DNA of 15,841 bases, taken from assembly GCA_009923795.1 (NCBI GenBank), contig RFSU01000027.1, forward strand, positions 1 to 15,841, read 5' to 3'. Below the pieces are notes generated by a model. The model saw nothing but the letters and a program-made list of their open reading frames with translations. It did no database searches and was not told the origin of the DNA. The translations under genes were made by a program, and so were the position numbers. This stretch comes from Sphingomonadaceae bacterium. Its GTDB lineage: Bacteria; Pseudomonadota; Alphaproteobacteria; Sphingomonadales; Sphingomonadaceae. Within the stretch, counting starts at the first letter, position 1, and the number at the start of each line of letters is the position of its first letter. Of this stretch, positions 1-7,868 are shown piece by piece.

Positions 1-1
1 C

Positions 2-1423
2 GTTGCCGCACAGGCCGTCCAGCCGACCCGTGCAGAGGTGTGGCCCAATGTTGGCCCAATTGCCGATCTGACGTTCCCGAAGGTGGAGCGCACACGCCTC
101 TCCAACGGGGTGCCGATTGTCTATGTGCAGCGCACGGCTGTTCCGATAACGCAAGTTTCCATCAGCTTTGATGTCGGCAATGCGGCGGACTCTCGTTCGC
201 GTCCCGGAACTCAGTCTTTGATGCTCTCGCTTTTGGACGAAGGGGCGGCTGGCCTAACCTCCACCCAGATTGCCGAAGCGCAAGAGCGGCTGGGCGCATC
301 CATTGGTGCAGGCGCGTCGATGGACACGACGACCATCGGTCTATCCGCACTTTCGGCCAATCTTGATCCTTCGCTCGATCTGTTTGCAGATATTGCGCGG
401 CGGCCAGATTTTGTCCCGGCAGAAGTGGAACGCCTGCGTCGTCAGCAACTGGCGCGCATTCAGGCCGAGCTGACCAATCCGCAAGCCATTGCGCTGCGCA
501 CTTTGCCACCACTGCTCTATGGCACGGCCCATTCCTATGGCACGTCCTTTACGGGGTCTGGGGACGTAGCCAGCGTGTCTGCCGTGACCCGCGATGAGCT
601 TCTTGCCTTTCATCAGCAATGGATTCGACCAGATAAAGCGACCATTTTTGTTGTCAGTGATCAGCCGCTTGCCCGGATCAAGGCCGCATTGAACGCCCGC
701 TTTGGGGATTGGCGCGCAACCGGCCAGGCAGGCGTCAAGGCCATTAGCGTCCCGGCCATTGCGCCTGCGCGCAAGATTGTGCTGGTGGATCGTCCCGGAT
801 CACCGCAATCGCTGATCTTGGCCGGGCAAGTGCTGCCCAAAAAGGGGACGGATGATCTTGAAGCCCTGATGACCGCCAATCAGGCGCTGGGGTCTGGCTT
901 TCTGTCGCGCATCAATATGGACCTTCGGGAAACCAAGGGCTGGTCTTATGGCGTGCGCGGCATGGTGAGCCGGGTGGTGGGCGATGTGCCCTATATGATC
1001 TTTGCGCCCGTTCAGGCGGACCGCACCGGCGACTCTATTGCGGCGCTTCGGACGACCATACAGGATTTTCTGAGCAAGAATGGCATCACCGCTGAAGAGG
1101 TGGAGCGCATTATCACGGGCAGTATCCGCGAATTGCCCGGCAGCTTTGAAACGGGTGAGGATGTGCTCGGCGCTTTGGAGCGTAATGCGCTCTATAGCCG
1201 CCCCGATGATTTTTATGATCGCCTTGCATCGCGCTATCGGGCTATGACGCAGGAGTCGTTGGATGCCTCAATCCGCTCTGTCCTCAAGCCAGATGATTTC
1301 CTCTGGGTTGTCGTGGGAGATGCGAAAAATGTGCGTCCACAACTTGAAAAATTAGGTCTGCCTGTCGACCTAATGTCAGGAGCCGATGGTAAATCTGCCT
1401 CGGCCAAACGCGAAGGAGAGTAA
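2..1423 (+). CDS. M16 family peptidase-like protein, C-terminal part (5' end outside window)
   Basis: The reading frame is open from base 2, so the gene begins outside the window; the GTG at 38 is simply an internal valine. The visible ~473 residues are the second M16 (pitrilysin/processing-peptidase) half. At the place where an active M16 domain carries HxxEH, this one has SLLDEG, so this half is not the zinc-binding one. The later ETKGWSYGVRG stretch (about 950-985) matches the Arg/Tyr-bearing segment typical of the non-catalytic half, which completes the substrate chamber. Long M16B proteins of this kind, about 900-950 residues with an N-terminal signal peptide, are common periplasmic proteins in sphingomonads. 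Whether this protein is an active protease depends on the N-terminal half, which is not seen. The stop TAA (1421-1423) lies one base before the next gene's ATG, suggesting one operon. Confidence 0.88.
   Translation, partial: VAAQAVQPTRAEVWPNVGPIADLTFPKVERTRLSNGVPIVYVQRTAVPITQVSISFDVGNAADSRSRPGTQSLMLSLLDEGAAGLTSTQIAEAQERLGASIGAGASMDTTTIGLSALSANLDPSLDLFADIARRPDFVPAEVERLRRQQLARIQAELTNPQAIALRTLPPLLYGTAHSYGTSFTGSGDVASVSAVTRDELLAFHQQWIRPDKATIFVVSDQPLARIKAALNARFGDWRATGQAGVKAISVPAIAPARKIVLVDRPGSPQSLILAGQVLPKKGTDDLEALMTANQALGSGFLSRINMDLRETKGWSYGVRGMVSRVVGDVPYMIFAPVQADRTGDSIAALRTTIQDFLSKNGITAEEVERIITGSIRELPGSFETGEDVLGALERNALYSRPDDFYDRLASRYRAMTQESLDASIRSVLKPDDFLWVVVGDAKNVRPQLEKLGLPVDLMSGADGKSASAKREGE
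1413..1418 (+). promoter_or_regulatory. Ribosome binding site AAGGAG for the 99-aa protein
   Basis: AAGGAG ends six bases before the ATG at 1425. It fixes that ATG as the start rather than an in-frame ATG at 1386, which has no comparable site and would overlap the M16 gene. Confidence 0.75.
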
Positions 1424-1424
1424 A

Positions 1425-1724
1425 ATGGGTCTGTCTGGCTCCTATGAGTGCATCGTGAAATCGCCCCTGGGCGACCAGAAATCAGTCATTGTTGTGAATG
1501 TTGATGGCGATAGCTGGACTGGTACGAATTCAGGCGCGCAAGGGTCTGCCGAAATCACCGACGGTAAGGTTGACGGCAATACGCTGACCTGGACGATGAA
1601 GATGACGGTGCCGATGCCGATGACGCTTGAAGGCACAGCGACCATTGATGGCGACGATGTGACGGGCTCTGTGAAGGCAGGGGCTTTCGGCACCTTCCCG
1701 CTCACGGGGAAGCGCGCTGCTTAA
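1425..1724 (+). CDS. Small beta-rich protein, 99 aa, function unknown
   Basis: The protein begins MGLSGSYECIVKSPLGDQ and is made of alternating short beta strands with repeated turn pairs (DGDSWTGT, DGKVDGNTLTW, DGDDVTGSV) and an ending like GAFGTFPLTGKR. I recognise this as a small domain seen alone or attached to amidohydrolase-like and other enzymes in sphingomonads; no function is firmly known to me. It has no signal peptide, no transmembrane segment and no cysteine pair: the only cysteine is near residue 8. The start is set by a good AAGGAG site. It follows the M16 gene by one base, so both are probably on one mRNA ending at the 1746-1782 terminator. A lipocalin-like or ligand-binding beta-sandwich role is conceivable but is only inference. 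Confidence 0.75.
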   Translation: MGLSGSYECIVKSPLGDQKSVIVVNVDGDSWTGTNSGAQGSAEITDGKVDGNTLTWTMKMTVPMPMTLEGTATIDGDDVTGSVKAGAFGTFPLTGKRAA

Positions 1725-1745
1725 GGCTTTTCCAATTCGGATATG

Positions 1746-1782
1746 AAAAAGGCCCCCAGTCAGTTTGACTGGGGGCCTTTTT
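1746..1782. terminator. Bidirectional rho-independent terminator
   Basis: A perfect 17-bp inverted repeat (1746-1762 with 1766-1782) surrounds a three-base GTT loop. The core is GGCCCCCAGTCA paired with TGACTGGGGGCC. The outer five pairs are A-T, giving a T-tract after the stem on either strand. It sits between the + strand M16/99-aa unit (stop 1724) and the minus-strand pal gene (stop 1802), so it can terminate both converging transcripts. Confidence 0.93.
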
Positions 1783-1801
1783 TAATGCGCTTTTGGGCTG
1801 C

Positions 1802-2311
1802 TTATTGGACGGTCACGGTTACAGCACGACGGTTGCGCGCCCAATCCGCTTCGGTGGAGCCAAGCGCTTCGGGGCGTTCCTTGCCATAGCTGACCGTGCT
1901 GATTCGCGCGGCATCAATGCCAAGTGCGGCCAAGGCGTTTTTGGCGGAATTGGCACGGCGGGCACCCAGCGCGATATTATAATCGCGTGTGCCGCGCTCA
2001 TCGGCATGACCTTCAACGGTAATACGAACCTCAGGATAGTTCTTCAGCCATGCGGCTTGGCTGGCCAGTGTTGCTTGATCTTCGCTGTCAACGTCCGACT
2101 TGTCCGTATCAAAGAAGATCCGGTCTGAGGAAATCTTGGCAATGAAATCCGCCTGCGATCCGGCAGCCGGGCCAACGGGTTCGGCTGGCCCTGTCGGTCC
2201 TTCCGCGCCAACGGGCGGCGGCGGCAGATCCTGCGGCGTTTCTTTCTTGGCACAGCCAGCAACGGCAATGAGGCTTGCAGCCATCATCAGGCTTGCGATC
2301 TTGTTGTTCAT
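1802..2311 (-). CDS. pal: Peptidoglycan-associated lipoprotein Pal
   Basis: The 169-residue outer-membrane lipoprotein is the peptidoglycan anchor of the Tol-Pal system. It opens with a lipoprotein signal peptide ending in the lipobox VAGC, with Cys20 as the acylated residue. A Pro/Gly-rich linker follows (about 28-52), then an OmpA-like domain (about 58-169). The motif GHADERGTRDYN (101-112) followed by GARRAN contains Asp104 and Arg119, 15 residues apart, as expected for the residues binding diaminopimelate in peptidoglycan. The start ATG has an AAAGGAG site seven bases upstream. It is the last gene of the ybgC-tolQRAB-pal run, separated from tolB by 114 bp, and a terminator follows. The usual next gene, cpoB (ybgF), is absent here. 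Confidence 0.97.
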   Translation of the reverse strand: MNNKIASLMMAASLIAVAGCAKKETPQDLPPPPVGAEGPTGPAEPVGPAAGSQADFIAKISSDRIFFDTDKSDVDSEDQATLASQAAWLKNYPEVRITVEGHADERGTRDYNIALGARRANSAKNALAALGIDAARISTVSYGKERPEALGSTEADWARNRRAVTVTVQ

Positions 2312-2425
2312 CTATGGCTCCTTTTCTTGGCACCATGCCCTTCGACTGACCATTTAGATATGGAAGGTCAAAGGTCAAGAGAGGCTGGGGTTTGTTTCCT
2401 GTTCATCTTGTTAAGACCCCGCGTT
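2312..2425 (-). other. tolB-pal intergenic region with tandem heptamer
   Basis: This is the longest gap inside the tol cluster. It holds two adjacent copies of AAGGTCA (2364-2377, + strand), which read TGACCTT on the coding strand. A TTGACC at 2378-2373 could serve as a -35 box with a weak TAAATG 16 bases downstream, so a separate pal promoter is possible but not shown. I see no convincing terminator after tolB in it. Confidence 0.35.
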
Positions 2426-3754
2426 TTATGGCAGGATCGGTCCCCAAGCAGGGTCAGACCCGTCGACAGGCGTTTCGATCCGACGTTCCTTGGCTCCTGT
2501 GACATCTACTTGCATCACACTGGCTTTGCCTGACCCCTTTTGGGTGCGGAAGAATTGGATGACACGGCCATTGGGTGACCATGTCGGCGATTCATCCTGC
2601 CAGTTGTTGGTCAACAGCTTCTCCCCATTGCCAGCAGGGCTCATCACGCCAATGCGAAACGCGCCGCCTGTGATTTTGGTAAAGGCAATCAAATTTCCCC
2701 GCGGGCTCCATTCGGGCGTTGCATTGCTCCCCCCGCCAAAGCTGATCCGCTGTTGATCAGAGCCATCGGCATTCATGACATAGACTTGCTGCTTGCCTGA
2801 ACGATCACTTTCAAACGCAATTCTGGTTCCGTCTGGGGAATAGCTGCCGCCTGTTTCAATGGCGGGCGAATTGGTCAGCCGTGTCGGCGTGCCCCCTTGT
2901 GCCGGTACCGTATAGAGGTCAGCATTGCCGCCGACGACCATGGAATAGAGGATCGTCTTTCCATCGGGCGACCAGCGCGGGCTGAATGTCTGGTTTGGGC
3001 TTTCGGTGACGAGCCTTTGTCGGCCACTGACAACGTCGTAGACATAAACACGCGCCCGCCGTTCAATATAGGACACATAGACAATCGACTTATAGTCCGG
3101 GGAAAAGCGCGGGGTAAGGGCAATGGACTGTCCATTGGTGATGAAGCGGTGGTTGGCCCCATCTGAATCCATAATCGCCAGCCGCTTTACCCGGTTCCCC
3201 TTCGGGCCAGTCTCGGCAATATAGGCGATGCGGCTGTCGAAGAATGGGCTTTCGCCGGAGAGACGCGCATAAATGGCATCGGCGCATTTATGGGCCGCCC
3301 GTCGCCAATCACGCGGTTGAACGACAAAGCCCTGCCGCACCATTTCTGACTTCAGACCAACATCAAAAAGATAGCACCCAATTGTCAGCGTGCCATCGTC
3401 ATTATTGCGGACATAGCCGTGAACGAGATTCTCGGCATTCATGCTTGCCCATTCAGAAAAGGCGGGTGCGGTGACGTCTGCCATCGTCGTGCCGCGCAAG
3501 CCCGCCGGGCCCTTGGGTGTAAAGACATCGGTCGCGTTCAGATCATTGGAGATGATGTCCGCGACGCGCCGGCCCAATTCGCCCGTTTGGCCTGCGGGCG
3601 TTGAAACGTCGGTGGGCGTTGCCAAGGGGGGAACGGCAACAATGAAGGAGTCGGTTGCATTGTCATCCGTGATTGTACCCGAAATCTGGGCGGCAAGGGG
3701 TGCTGAGGCAAAAAGGCCCGCCAAGAAAAGAGCCGTGGCATAACGCGTCTGCAT
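2426..3754 (-). CDS. tolB: Tol-Pal system periplasmic protein TolB
   Basis: The 442-residue periplasmic protein links Pal to TolA. A signal peptide (about 1-22, ending PLAAQ) comes first, followed by the alpha/beta N-terminal TolB domain (about 25-165). A beta-propeller then occupies about 170-440. Five WD40-like/PD40 blades are marked by FSPD at 217, WSPDG at 261, YSPDG at 305, WSPRG at 349 and WSPNG at 392, spaced about 44 residues. The length is close to the family norm of about 430. ATG at 3754 lies one base after the tolA stop codon. AAGAGG ten bases upstream is a serviceable ribosome site, and translational coupling to tolA is likely. No frameshift or missing blade is visible. Confidence 0.97.
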   Translation of the reverse strand: MQTRYATALFLAGLFASAPLAAQISGTITDDNATDSFIVAVPPLATPTDVSTPAGQTGELGRRVADIISNDLNATDVFTPKGPAGLRGTTMADVTAPAFSEWASMNAENLVHGYVRNNDDGTLTIGCYLFDVGLKSEMVRQGFVVQPRDWRRAAHKCADAIYARLSGESPFFDSRIAYIAETGPKGNRVKRLAIMDSDGANHRFITNGQSIALTPRFSPDYKSIVYVSYIERRARVYVYDVVSGRQRLVTESPNQTFSPRWSPDGKTILYSMVVGGNADLYTVPAQGGTPTRLTNSPAIETGGSYSPDGTRIAFESDRSGKQQVYVMNADGSDQQRISFGGGSNATPEWSPRGNLIAFTKITGGAFRIGVMSPAGNGEKLLTNNWQDESPTWSPNGRVIQFFRTQKGSGKASVMQVDVTGAKERRIETPVDGSDPAWGPILP

Positions 3755-3755
3755 G

Positions 3756-4502
3756 TTATTTTAACCTCTTATCAAAGGTGAGTTCCATCGATTGCCAAAT
3801 GGCATAATGTTCTGGCGGAAGGGCAAAAGGGGCGGCCCGCCGAATGGCAGACGCCGCACGCTCTGCGTGCAGCGCCTTTAGGTTCGCATTATTCTCATTC
3901 TCGCCCGATTGGCTCTTGATCGTGATGCTGCCAACCGACCCATCCGGCCTTAACGTGACAACAAGGCTTGTTCTCAACAGCTCGGCATCCACGCCCGTCG
4001 GCGCGCGCCAATAGCGTTTGATCTGGGAAAACAGGGCCTGAATGAAGCTCGCCTCCAACTGTGCGGCTGTGCGCGTAGCGGGTGTGCCGCTGCCTTGGGC
4101 GGCTGTTCCACGGCCTGTTCCGGGATTGGCGCTTTCGCGGCTGGCCGCGCGCGACAATTGGCTAGCTAGGGAGGAGCCTAGCCGGGACTGACGCGGCGTT
4201 GTGGGCGTTGGCTTGTCTGATGGGGCTTGAGCGGCCTTGCGGCTATCGGGCTTTTGCGCTGGGGGCGTTGGCGTCTCTGGCTCGGCAGGTGCTTCGCTTG
4301 GTGCGGGCGGAGCACTGGCCTGCTGAACCGCATCTGGCGCGGCTGATACAAGCGACTTTGCATCGACCAGATCAACCGCAATGGGTGGATTGGCCGGCGG
4401 CAGCTTTGGCTTGGGGCTAAGAAGACTGACAGACAGCGCCCCGAACAGCAGGGCATGGCCGATGACGGCAACCCACAATCCTGTTCGTTCGGCGCGATCC
4501 AT
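3756..4502 (-). CDS. tolA: Tol-Pal system protein TolA (short form)
   Basis: At 248 residues it is much shorter than the ~420 of E. coli TolA. A single N-terminal transmembrane helix (about 8-29) keeps His16, but the residue four before it is Ala12 instead of the Ser of the SxxxH motif in E. coli TolA and TonB. The middle (about 35-145) is rich in Pro, Ala, Ser and Gln and lacks the long Lys/Ala helical repeats of enterobacterial domain II. The C-terminal part (about 150-248) is a TonB/TolA-like domain beginning with a FIQALFSQIKRYWRAP segment, and it would contact TolB and Pal. Position between tolR (four-base gap) and tolB (one-base gap) supports the call strongly. No clear ribosome site precedes the ATG, so coupling to tolR translation is likely. 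Confidence 0.93.
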   Translation of the reverse strand: MDRAERTGLWVAVIGHALLFGALSVSLLSPKPKLPPANPPIAVDLVDAKSLVSAAPDAVQQASAPPAPSEAPAEPETPTPPAQKPDSRKAAQAPSDKPTPTTPRQSRLGSSLASQLSRAASRESANPGTGRGTAAQGSGTPATRTAAQLEASFIQALFSQIKRYWRAPTGVDAELLRTSLVVTLRPDGSVGSITIKSQSGENENNANLKALHAERAASAIRRAAPFALPPEHYAIWQSMELTFDKRLK

Positions 4503-4506
4503 GTGA

Positions 4507-4950
4507 TCAGCGGCCCACGTCTTTTGCTGTGCCCTCTGTCGTTACAAGGGCAACGCGTTTTAAGCCAGCTCGGTTCACCTCGCCCATGACGGCCATCACC
4601 TCCCCATAATCCAGCCCGCGATCCGCGCGCAGAAAGATTTGCGGCCCTTCGACCCCGCCCGTCGCGGCAATCTCAGCCAAATGTTGGGGAAGGTCTTCGC
4701 GGCTGATCTGCGCATCATCAAGGAATAGCGCGCCGGTGGCATCCATTGAGAGCTGCACAGGCTTGTCCGCCTGATCCAGCGCCTTTGCGCGGCTATCGGG
4801 TAGGGTGATGGGTACGCCCGCAACAAGAAGCGGCGCTGTCACCATGAAGATGATGAGCAGCACCAACATCACATCGACCAGCGGCGTCACATTGATTTCG
4901 GCCATAGGCGCGCGCTTGCTGCCGGGTCGAGAGGAGTGAACAGGCCCCAT
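4507..4950 (-). CDS. tolR: Tol-Pal system protein TolR
   Basis: The 147-residue ExbD/TolR-family subunit forms the rotor-like partner of the TolQ proton channel in the inner membrane. A short cytoplasmic tail is followed by the signature INVTPLVDVMLVLLIIFMV. It contains Asp26, which corresponds to the essential proton-carrying Asp23 of E. coli TolR, inside the single transmembrane helix (about 24-45). The remaining ~100 residues form the periplasmic domain that binds peptidoglycan and TolA. A GGAG lies nine bases upstream of the ATG inside the end of tolQ; the gap to tolQ is three bases. Length and layout are normal. Confidence 0.96.
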   Translation of the reverse strand: MGPVHSSRPGSKRAPMAEINVTPLVDVMLVLLIIFMVTAPLLVAGVPITLPDSRAKALDQADKPVQLSMDATGALFLDDAQISREDLPQHLAEIAATGGVEGPQIFLRADRGLDYGEVMAVMGEVNRAGLKRVALVTTEGTAKDVGR

Positions 4951-4953
4951 GGA

Positions 4954-5640
4954 TTAACGCTCCAACTCTCGGCTCAACGTGGCGTGAAAGCCATCGGCAA
5001 AGCGGGTCAGCCGGGATTCGAGCATGTTCAGTCCGTGGCCAAAGCGGTTATAGGCGATGACAGCCGGGATTGCGGCAAACAGACCAATGGCGGTTGCGAA
5101 CAAGGCCTCCGCAATGCCGGGCGCGACGACGGCGAGCGACGTATTCTGCTGATCGGCAATGGCGGTAAAGCTGCGCATAATACCCCAGACCGTCCCAAAT
5201 AGGCCAACAAAGGGCGCAACGCTGCCCACCGTTGCCAATATATTGAGGCGTTCCCCCAGTCGTTCGATCTCGGCGGCAATCGCCGCGCCCATCGCGCCTG
5301 CCAGCCGTTGCCTCGTGCCGTCCCGATCAACGGCAGACCGCCCAGTAGACCGCCGCCATTCTATGATGCCCGCCTGAAAGACGCGGGCGGTCGGAAGCGG
5401 GCTGTCCTTATGCGCTTTGTAAAAGCCATCGGTATCGTCGGCCTTCCAAAAATCCCGCTCAAACAAGGCGCAGTCGCGCCGTGCGCGCTTCATCTTCATC
5501 CAGTGGGAAAAGATGATGGACCATGTCCAGATGCTCGCCGCCAAAAGGCCGAGCATGACCAGTTTCACAACAATGTCGGCCTGAAGGAACAGCGCCCAGG
5601 GGGACAAGTTGGCGGCTTCGGTGGTAAGGCTTGGCATCAT
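4954..5640 (-). CDS. tolQ: Tol-Pal system proton channel subunit TolQ
   Basis: The 228-residue MotA/TolQ/ExbB-family membrane protein assembles with TolR into the proton-driven motor that moves TolA. Three transmembrane helices are visible at about 23-45, 134-156 and 170-195, with a large cytoplasmic loop between the first two. Thr150 in GLFGTVWGIM and Thr183 in EALFATAIGL correspond to the channel-lining threonines of E. coli TolQ (Thr145 and Thr178). The gene starts with two consecutive ATG codons; the first (5640) is two bases from the ybgC stop. A weak AAGAGAG stretch lies upstream. The gene is intact and normal in length. Confidence 0.96.
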   Translation of the reverse strand: MMPSLTTEAANLSPWALFLQADIVVKLVMLGLLAASIWTWSIIFSHWMKMKRARRDCALFERDFWKADDTDGFYKAHKDSPLPTARVFQAGIIEWRRSTGRSAVDRDGTRQRLAGAMGAAIAAEIERLGERLNILATVGSVAPFVGLFGTVWGIMRSFTAIADQQNTSLAVVAPGIAEALFATAIGLFAAIPAVIAYNRFGHGLNMLESRLTRFADGFHATLSRELER

Positions 5641-5642
5641 CT

Positions 5643-6122
5643 TTATTTGCTCTCTTCAATCATGTCGGGGCTTTCGGGCAAAAGGCGTTGAAAGGCGTCC
5701 ATCCAGGCCGGTGGCTGGCGGCGGGGGCGTCCATCTGGTGTGATGAAGGCCGCCGTCACCTTTGCATCCGCGATTAGTTCATCCCCCAACATGACCCGTT
5801 GCTGTATCACGCAAGCGGCCGCTCGCAAATGCTCTACGGTCGAGATGACAACCAGCGCATCGTCAAATCGGGCCGGACGGCGATAGCGGATGGACAAATC
5901 GGCCACGGCATAAACGCCCTCGCTATTGGCAAAGGCATCGCGCTGATCAATTCCCGCCACGCGCAGCATGTCGGATCGGGCCCGTTCCATGAAACGCAGA
6001 TAATTGGCGTGATAGACAACTCCTGAAAAATCCGTGTCTTCAAAATAGACGCGCACCGGAAAGCGGTGTTCACGGCCGACGAAGCGGCCGGTTGTGGGTG
6101 TATCGGGCGAGGATGCAGTCAT
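5643..6122 (-). CDS. ybgC: Tol-Pal-associated acyl-CoA thioesterase YbgC
   Basis: The 159-residue hot-dog-fold thioesterase is almost always the first gene of tol-pal clusters. The signature VYFEDTDFSGVVYHANYL contains Asp31, equivalent to the catalytic Asp18 of E. coli YbgC. It is followed by FMERAR, and the fold continues to about residue 145. It hydrolyses acyl-CoA thioesters in vitro; its part in Tol-Pal function is not settled. The N-terminus carries ~18 extra, low-complexity residues before the fold, and no clear ribosome site precedes the ATG at 6122. The start is therefore less certain than the identity. It lies 50 bp after ruvB in the same direction, with no terminator in between. 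Confidence 0.94.
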   Translation of the reverse strand: MTASSPDTPTTGRFVGREHRFPVRVYFEDTDFSGVVYHANYLRFMERARSDMLRVAGIDQRDAFANSEGVYAVADLSIRYRRPARFDDALVVISTVEHLRAAACVIQQRVMLGDELIADAKVTAAFITPDGRPRRQPPAWMDAFQRLLPESPDMIEESK

Positions 6123-6172
6123 CGAATGGGCTTTAGACGATCTTATTCAGGAAAAGAATCCCATGCTGTGCA

Positions 6173-7201
6173 TTAAGAGGCGTCAAACAATCCATCCTGG
6201 CTGCCTGCAGGCGGATTAAGCCCCAAATGCTTCCACCCCGGCGGGTTCAGCAGCCGCCCGCGCGCCGTGCGGGCGATGAGGCCCAGTTGCAGCAAATAAG
6301 GCTCCACCACATCTTCAATCGTGTCGCGTGGCTCAGACAGGCCGGCCGCCAGTGCCTCAACGCCCACCGGGCCACCGCGATAGACATCTGCAATCATCGT
6401 CAAATAGCGGCGATCCATGGCATCAAGGCCCAGCCCATCGACCTCAAGCCGATTGAGCGCTGAATCCGCCGCCTTTGCCGTGACAATCGCTTCGCCTGCC
6501 ACATTGGCAAAATCCCGCACTCGGCGCAGCAAACGTCCGGCAATGCGCGGCGTGCCGCGGGACCGCTTGGCAATTTCATGCGCACCATCATCTGCAATGC
6601 CAAGGTCAAGAAGCCCTGCGGCCCGGCGAATGACTTGTTCAAGTTCCGCATGGCTATAGAAATTCAGGCGGATTGGGATGCCAAAGCGATCCCGAAGCGG
6701 TGTTGTGAGCAGCCCCTGCCGCGTGGTGGCCCCCACCAGCGTAAACTTGGGCAGATCAATTCTGACCGACCGGGCGGATGGCCCTTCGCCGATCATGATG
6801 TCGAGCGCACGATCCTCCATCGCCGGATAGAGCACTTCTTCAACTGCCGGATTGAGGCGGTGGATTTCATCAATGAAGAGAACATCGCCATCTTCCAAAT
6901 TGGTCAAAAGCGCGGCGAGATCCCCGGACTTGGCAATCACGGGTCCAGAGGTTGCCCGAAAGCCAACCCCCATTTCGCGCGCGACAATTTGGGCAAGCGT
7001 GGTTTTGCCCAGACCGGGCGGGCCAAAAAACAGCACATGATCCAGCGCGTCTCCGCGTGATTTGGCGGCTTCAATGAACACGCGCAAATTATCGCGCGCC
7101 GCCTTTTGCCCGACAAACTCATCAAGAGCCTTGGGACGCAAGGCAGCGTCCACATCTTCGGGCCGCCGTCCGGCCGCAACTAAGCGATCGTCCTCGTTCA
7201 T
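6173..7201 (-). CDS. ruvB: Holliday junction branch migration DNA helicase RuvB
   Basis: The 342-residue AAA+ ATPase pulls DNA through the RuvA-bound Holliday junction. The Walker A motif GPPGLGKT is at 60-67 and Walker B with DEIH at 111-114. Sensor 1 is GATTR at 157-161, followed by the arginine finger in PLRDRFG (Arg170). Sensor 2 lies in RGTPRIAGRLLRR, and a winged-helix DNA-binding domain forms the C-terminal third. All expected functional residues are present and the length is typical. The ATG overlaps the ruvA stop as ATGA (7198-7201), so its translation is probably coupled to ruvA. The cytoplasmic RuvABC system resolves recombination intermediates. Confidence 0.98.
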   Translation of the reverse strand: MNEDDRLVAAGRRPEDVDAALRPKALDEFVGQKAARDNLRVFIEAAKSRGDALDHVLFFGPPGLGKTTLAQIVAREMGVGFRATSGPVIAKSGDLAALLTNLEDGDVLFIDEIHRLNPAVEEVLYPAMEDRALDIMIGEGPSARSVRIDLPKFTLVGATTRQGLLTTPLRDRFGIPIRLNFYSHAELEQVIRRAAGLLDLGIADDGAHEIAKRSRGTPRIAGRLLRRVRDFANVAGEAIVTAKAADSALNRLEVDGLGLDAMDRRYLTMIADVYRGGPVGVEALAAGLSEPRDTIEDVVEPYLLQLGLIARTARGRLLNPPGWKHLGLNPPAGSQDGLFDAS

Positions 7202-7794
7202 TTAGACGCCTTTCGAAGCGCCAGACGCACCAGCGCATCCAGCGTCGCACCAGCGCCCAAATCCGCCTCTGCAGCCGCTACAGCAGCACTGGCTTCGGCT
7301 GGCTTAAAGCCAAGATTGCCCAGCGCCGAAATGGCGTCGGCGGCAGCACCAGAGCCGCTCATTGGGGTCGCGCCCGCAGGGCCAATCGCAACCGGGCCAA
7401 CCTTGTCTTTCAATTCACGCACAATGCGTTCGGCAAGCTTGGGGCCAACGCCATTGGCGCGGGCGACCATTGCCTTGTCCTGTCGCGCCACGGCTTGGCT
7501 CAGTTCCTCTGCATCCAGCGTCGAGAGGATCGAGAGCGCAACCTTGCCACCCACGCCCTGCACGCCCGTCAATAGGCGGAACCAGTCCCGCTCTCCCGCG
7601 CTGCCAAAGGCGAACAGCGTCATAGAATCTTCGCGCACCTGAAGTTCGGTATAGAGGGTGACTTGGCTTCCCGTGCCGCCAATGGCGCTGAGCGTTCGGC
7701 TGGAGGCAAGGATGAGATACCCGACGCCATTCACATCGATTACCGCATGGTCAGCGGCGCTTTCGACAAGGGTTCCGGTCAAGCGGGCGATCAT
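7198..7794 (-). CDS. ruvA: Holliday junction branch migration protein RuvA
   Basis: This 198-residue protein is the tetrameric junction-recognition subunit that loads RuvB rings. An N-terminal OB-fold (about 1-62) begins MIARLTGTLV. Two helix-hairpin-helix motifs follow, around GVQGVGGKVA (77-86) and GVGPKLAERI (115-124). An Ala/Gly-rich linker leads to the C-terminal RuvB-contacting helical domain (about 150-198). The ATG at 7794 is preceded by GAGGGGG. It lies 73 bp after ruvC and overlaps ruvB by four bases. The protein is intact and normal in length. Confidence 0.97.
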   Translation of the reverse strand: MIARLTGTLVESAADHAVIDVNGVGYLILASSRTLSAIGGTGSQVTLYTELQVREDSMTLFAFGSAGERDWFRLLTGVQGVGGKVALSILSTLDAEELSQAVARQDKAMVARANGVGPKLAERIVRELKDKVGPVAIGPAGATPMSGSGAAADAISALGNLGFKPAEASAAVAAAEADLGAGATLDALVRLALRKASK

Positions 7795-7868
7795 GCCCCC
7801 TCTTTAGCGCGCAGCCCCTGCATGTCGAAGGATTTGTTCTGCTTTTCGTGCCCGTGTCGGGGATAAGA

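Noticed and set aside
1386..1424. Upstream ATG at 1386 as start of the 99-aa protein
   Set aside because: It overlaps the M16 gene in another frame and lacks a ribosome site, whereas the ATG at 1425 has AAGGAG at ideal spacing.
7791..7823. Ten-codon mini-ORF whose TGA overlaps the ruvA ATG
   Set aside because: It could act as a coupling leader but has no clear ribosome site and is short enough to arise by chance; I have no supporting evidence.
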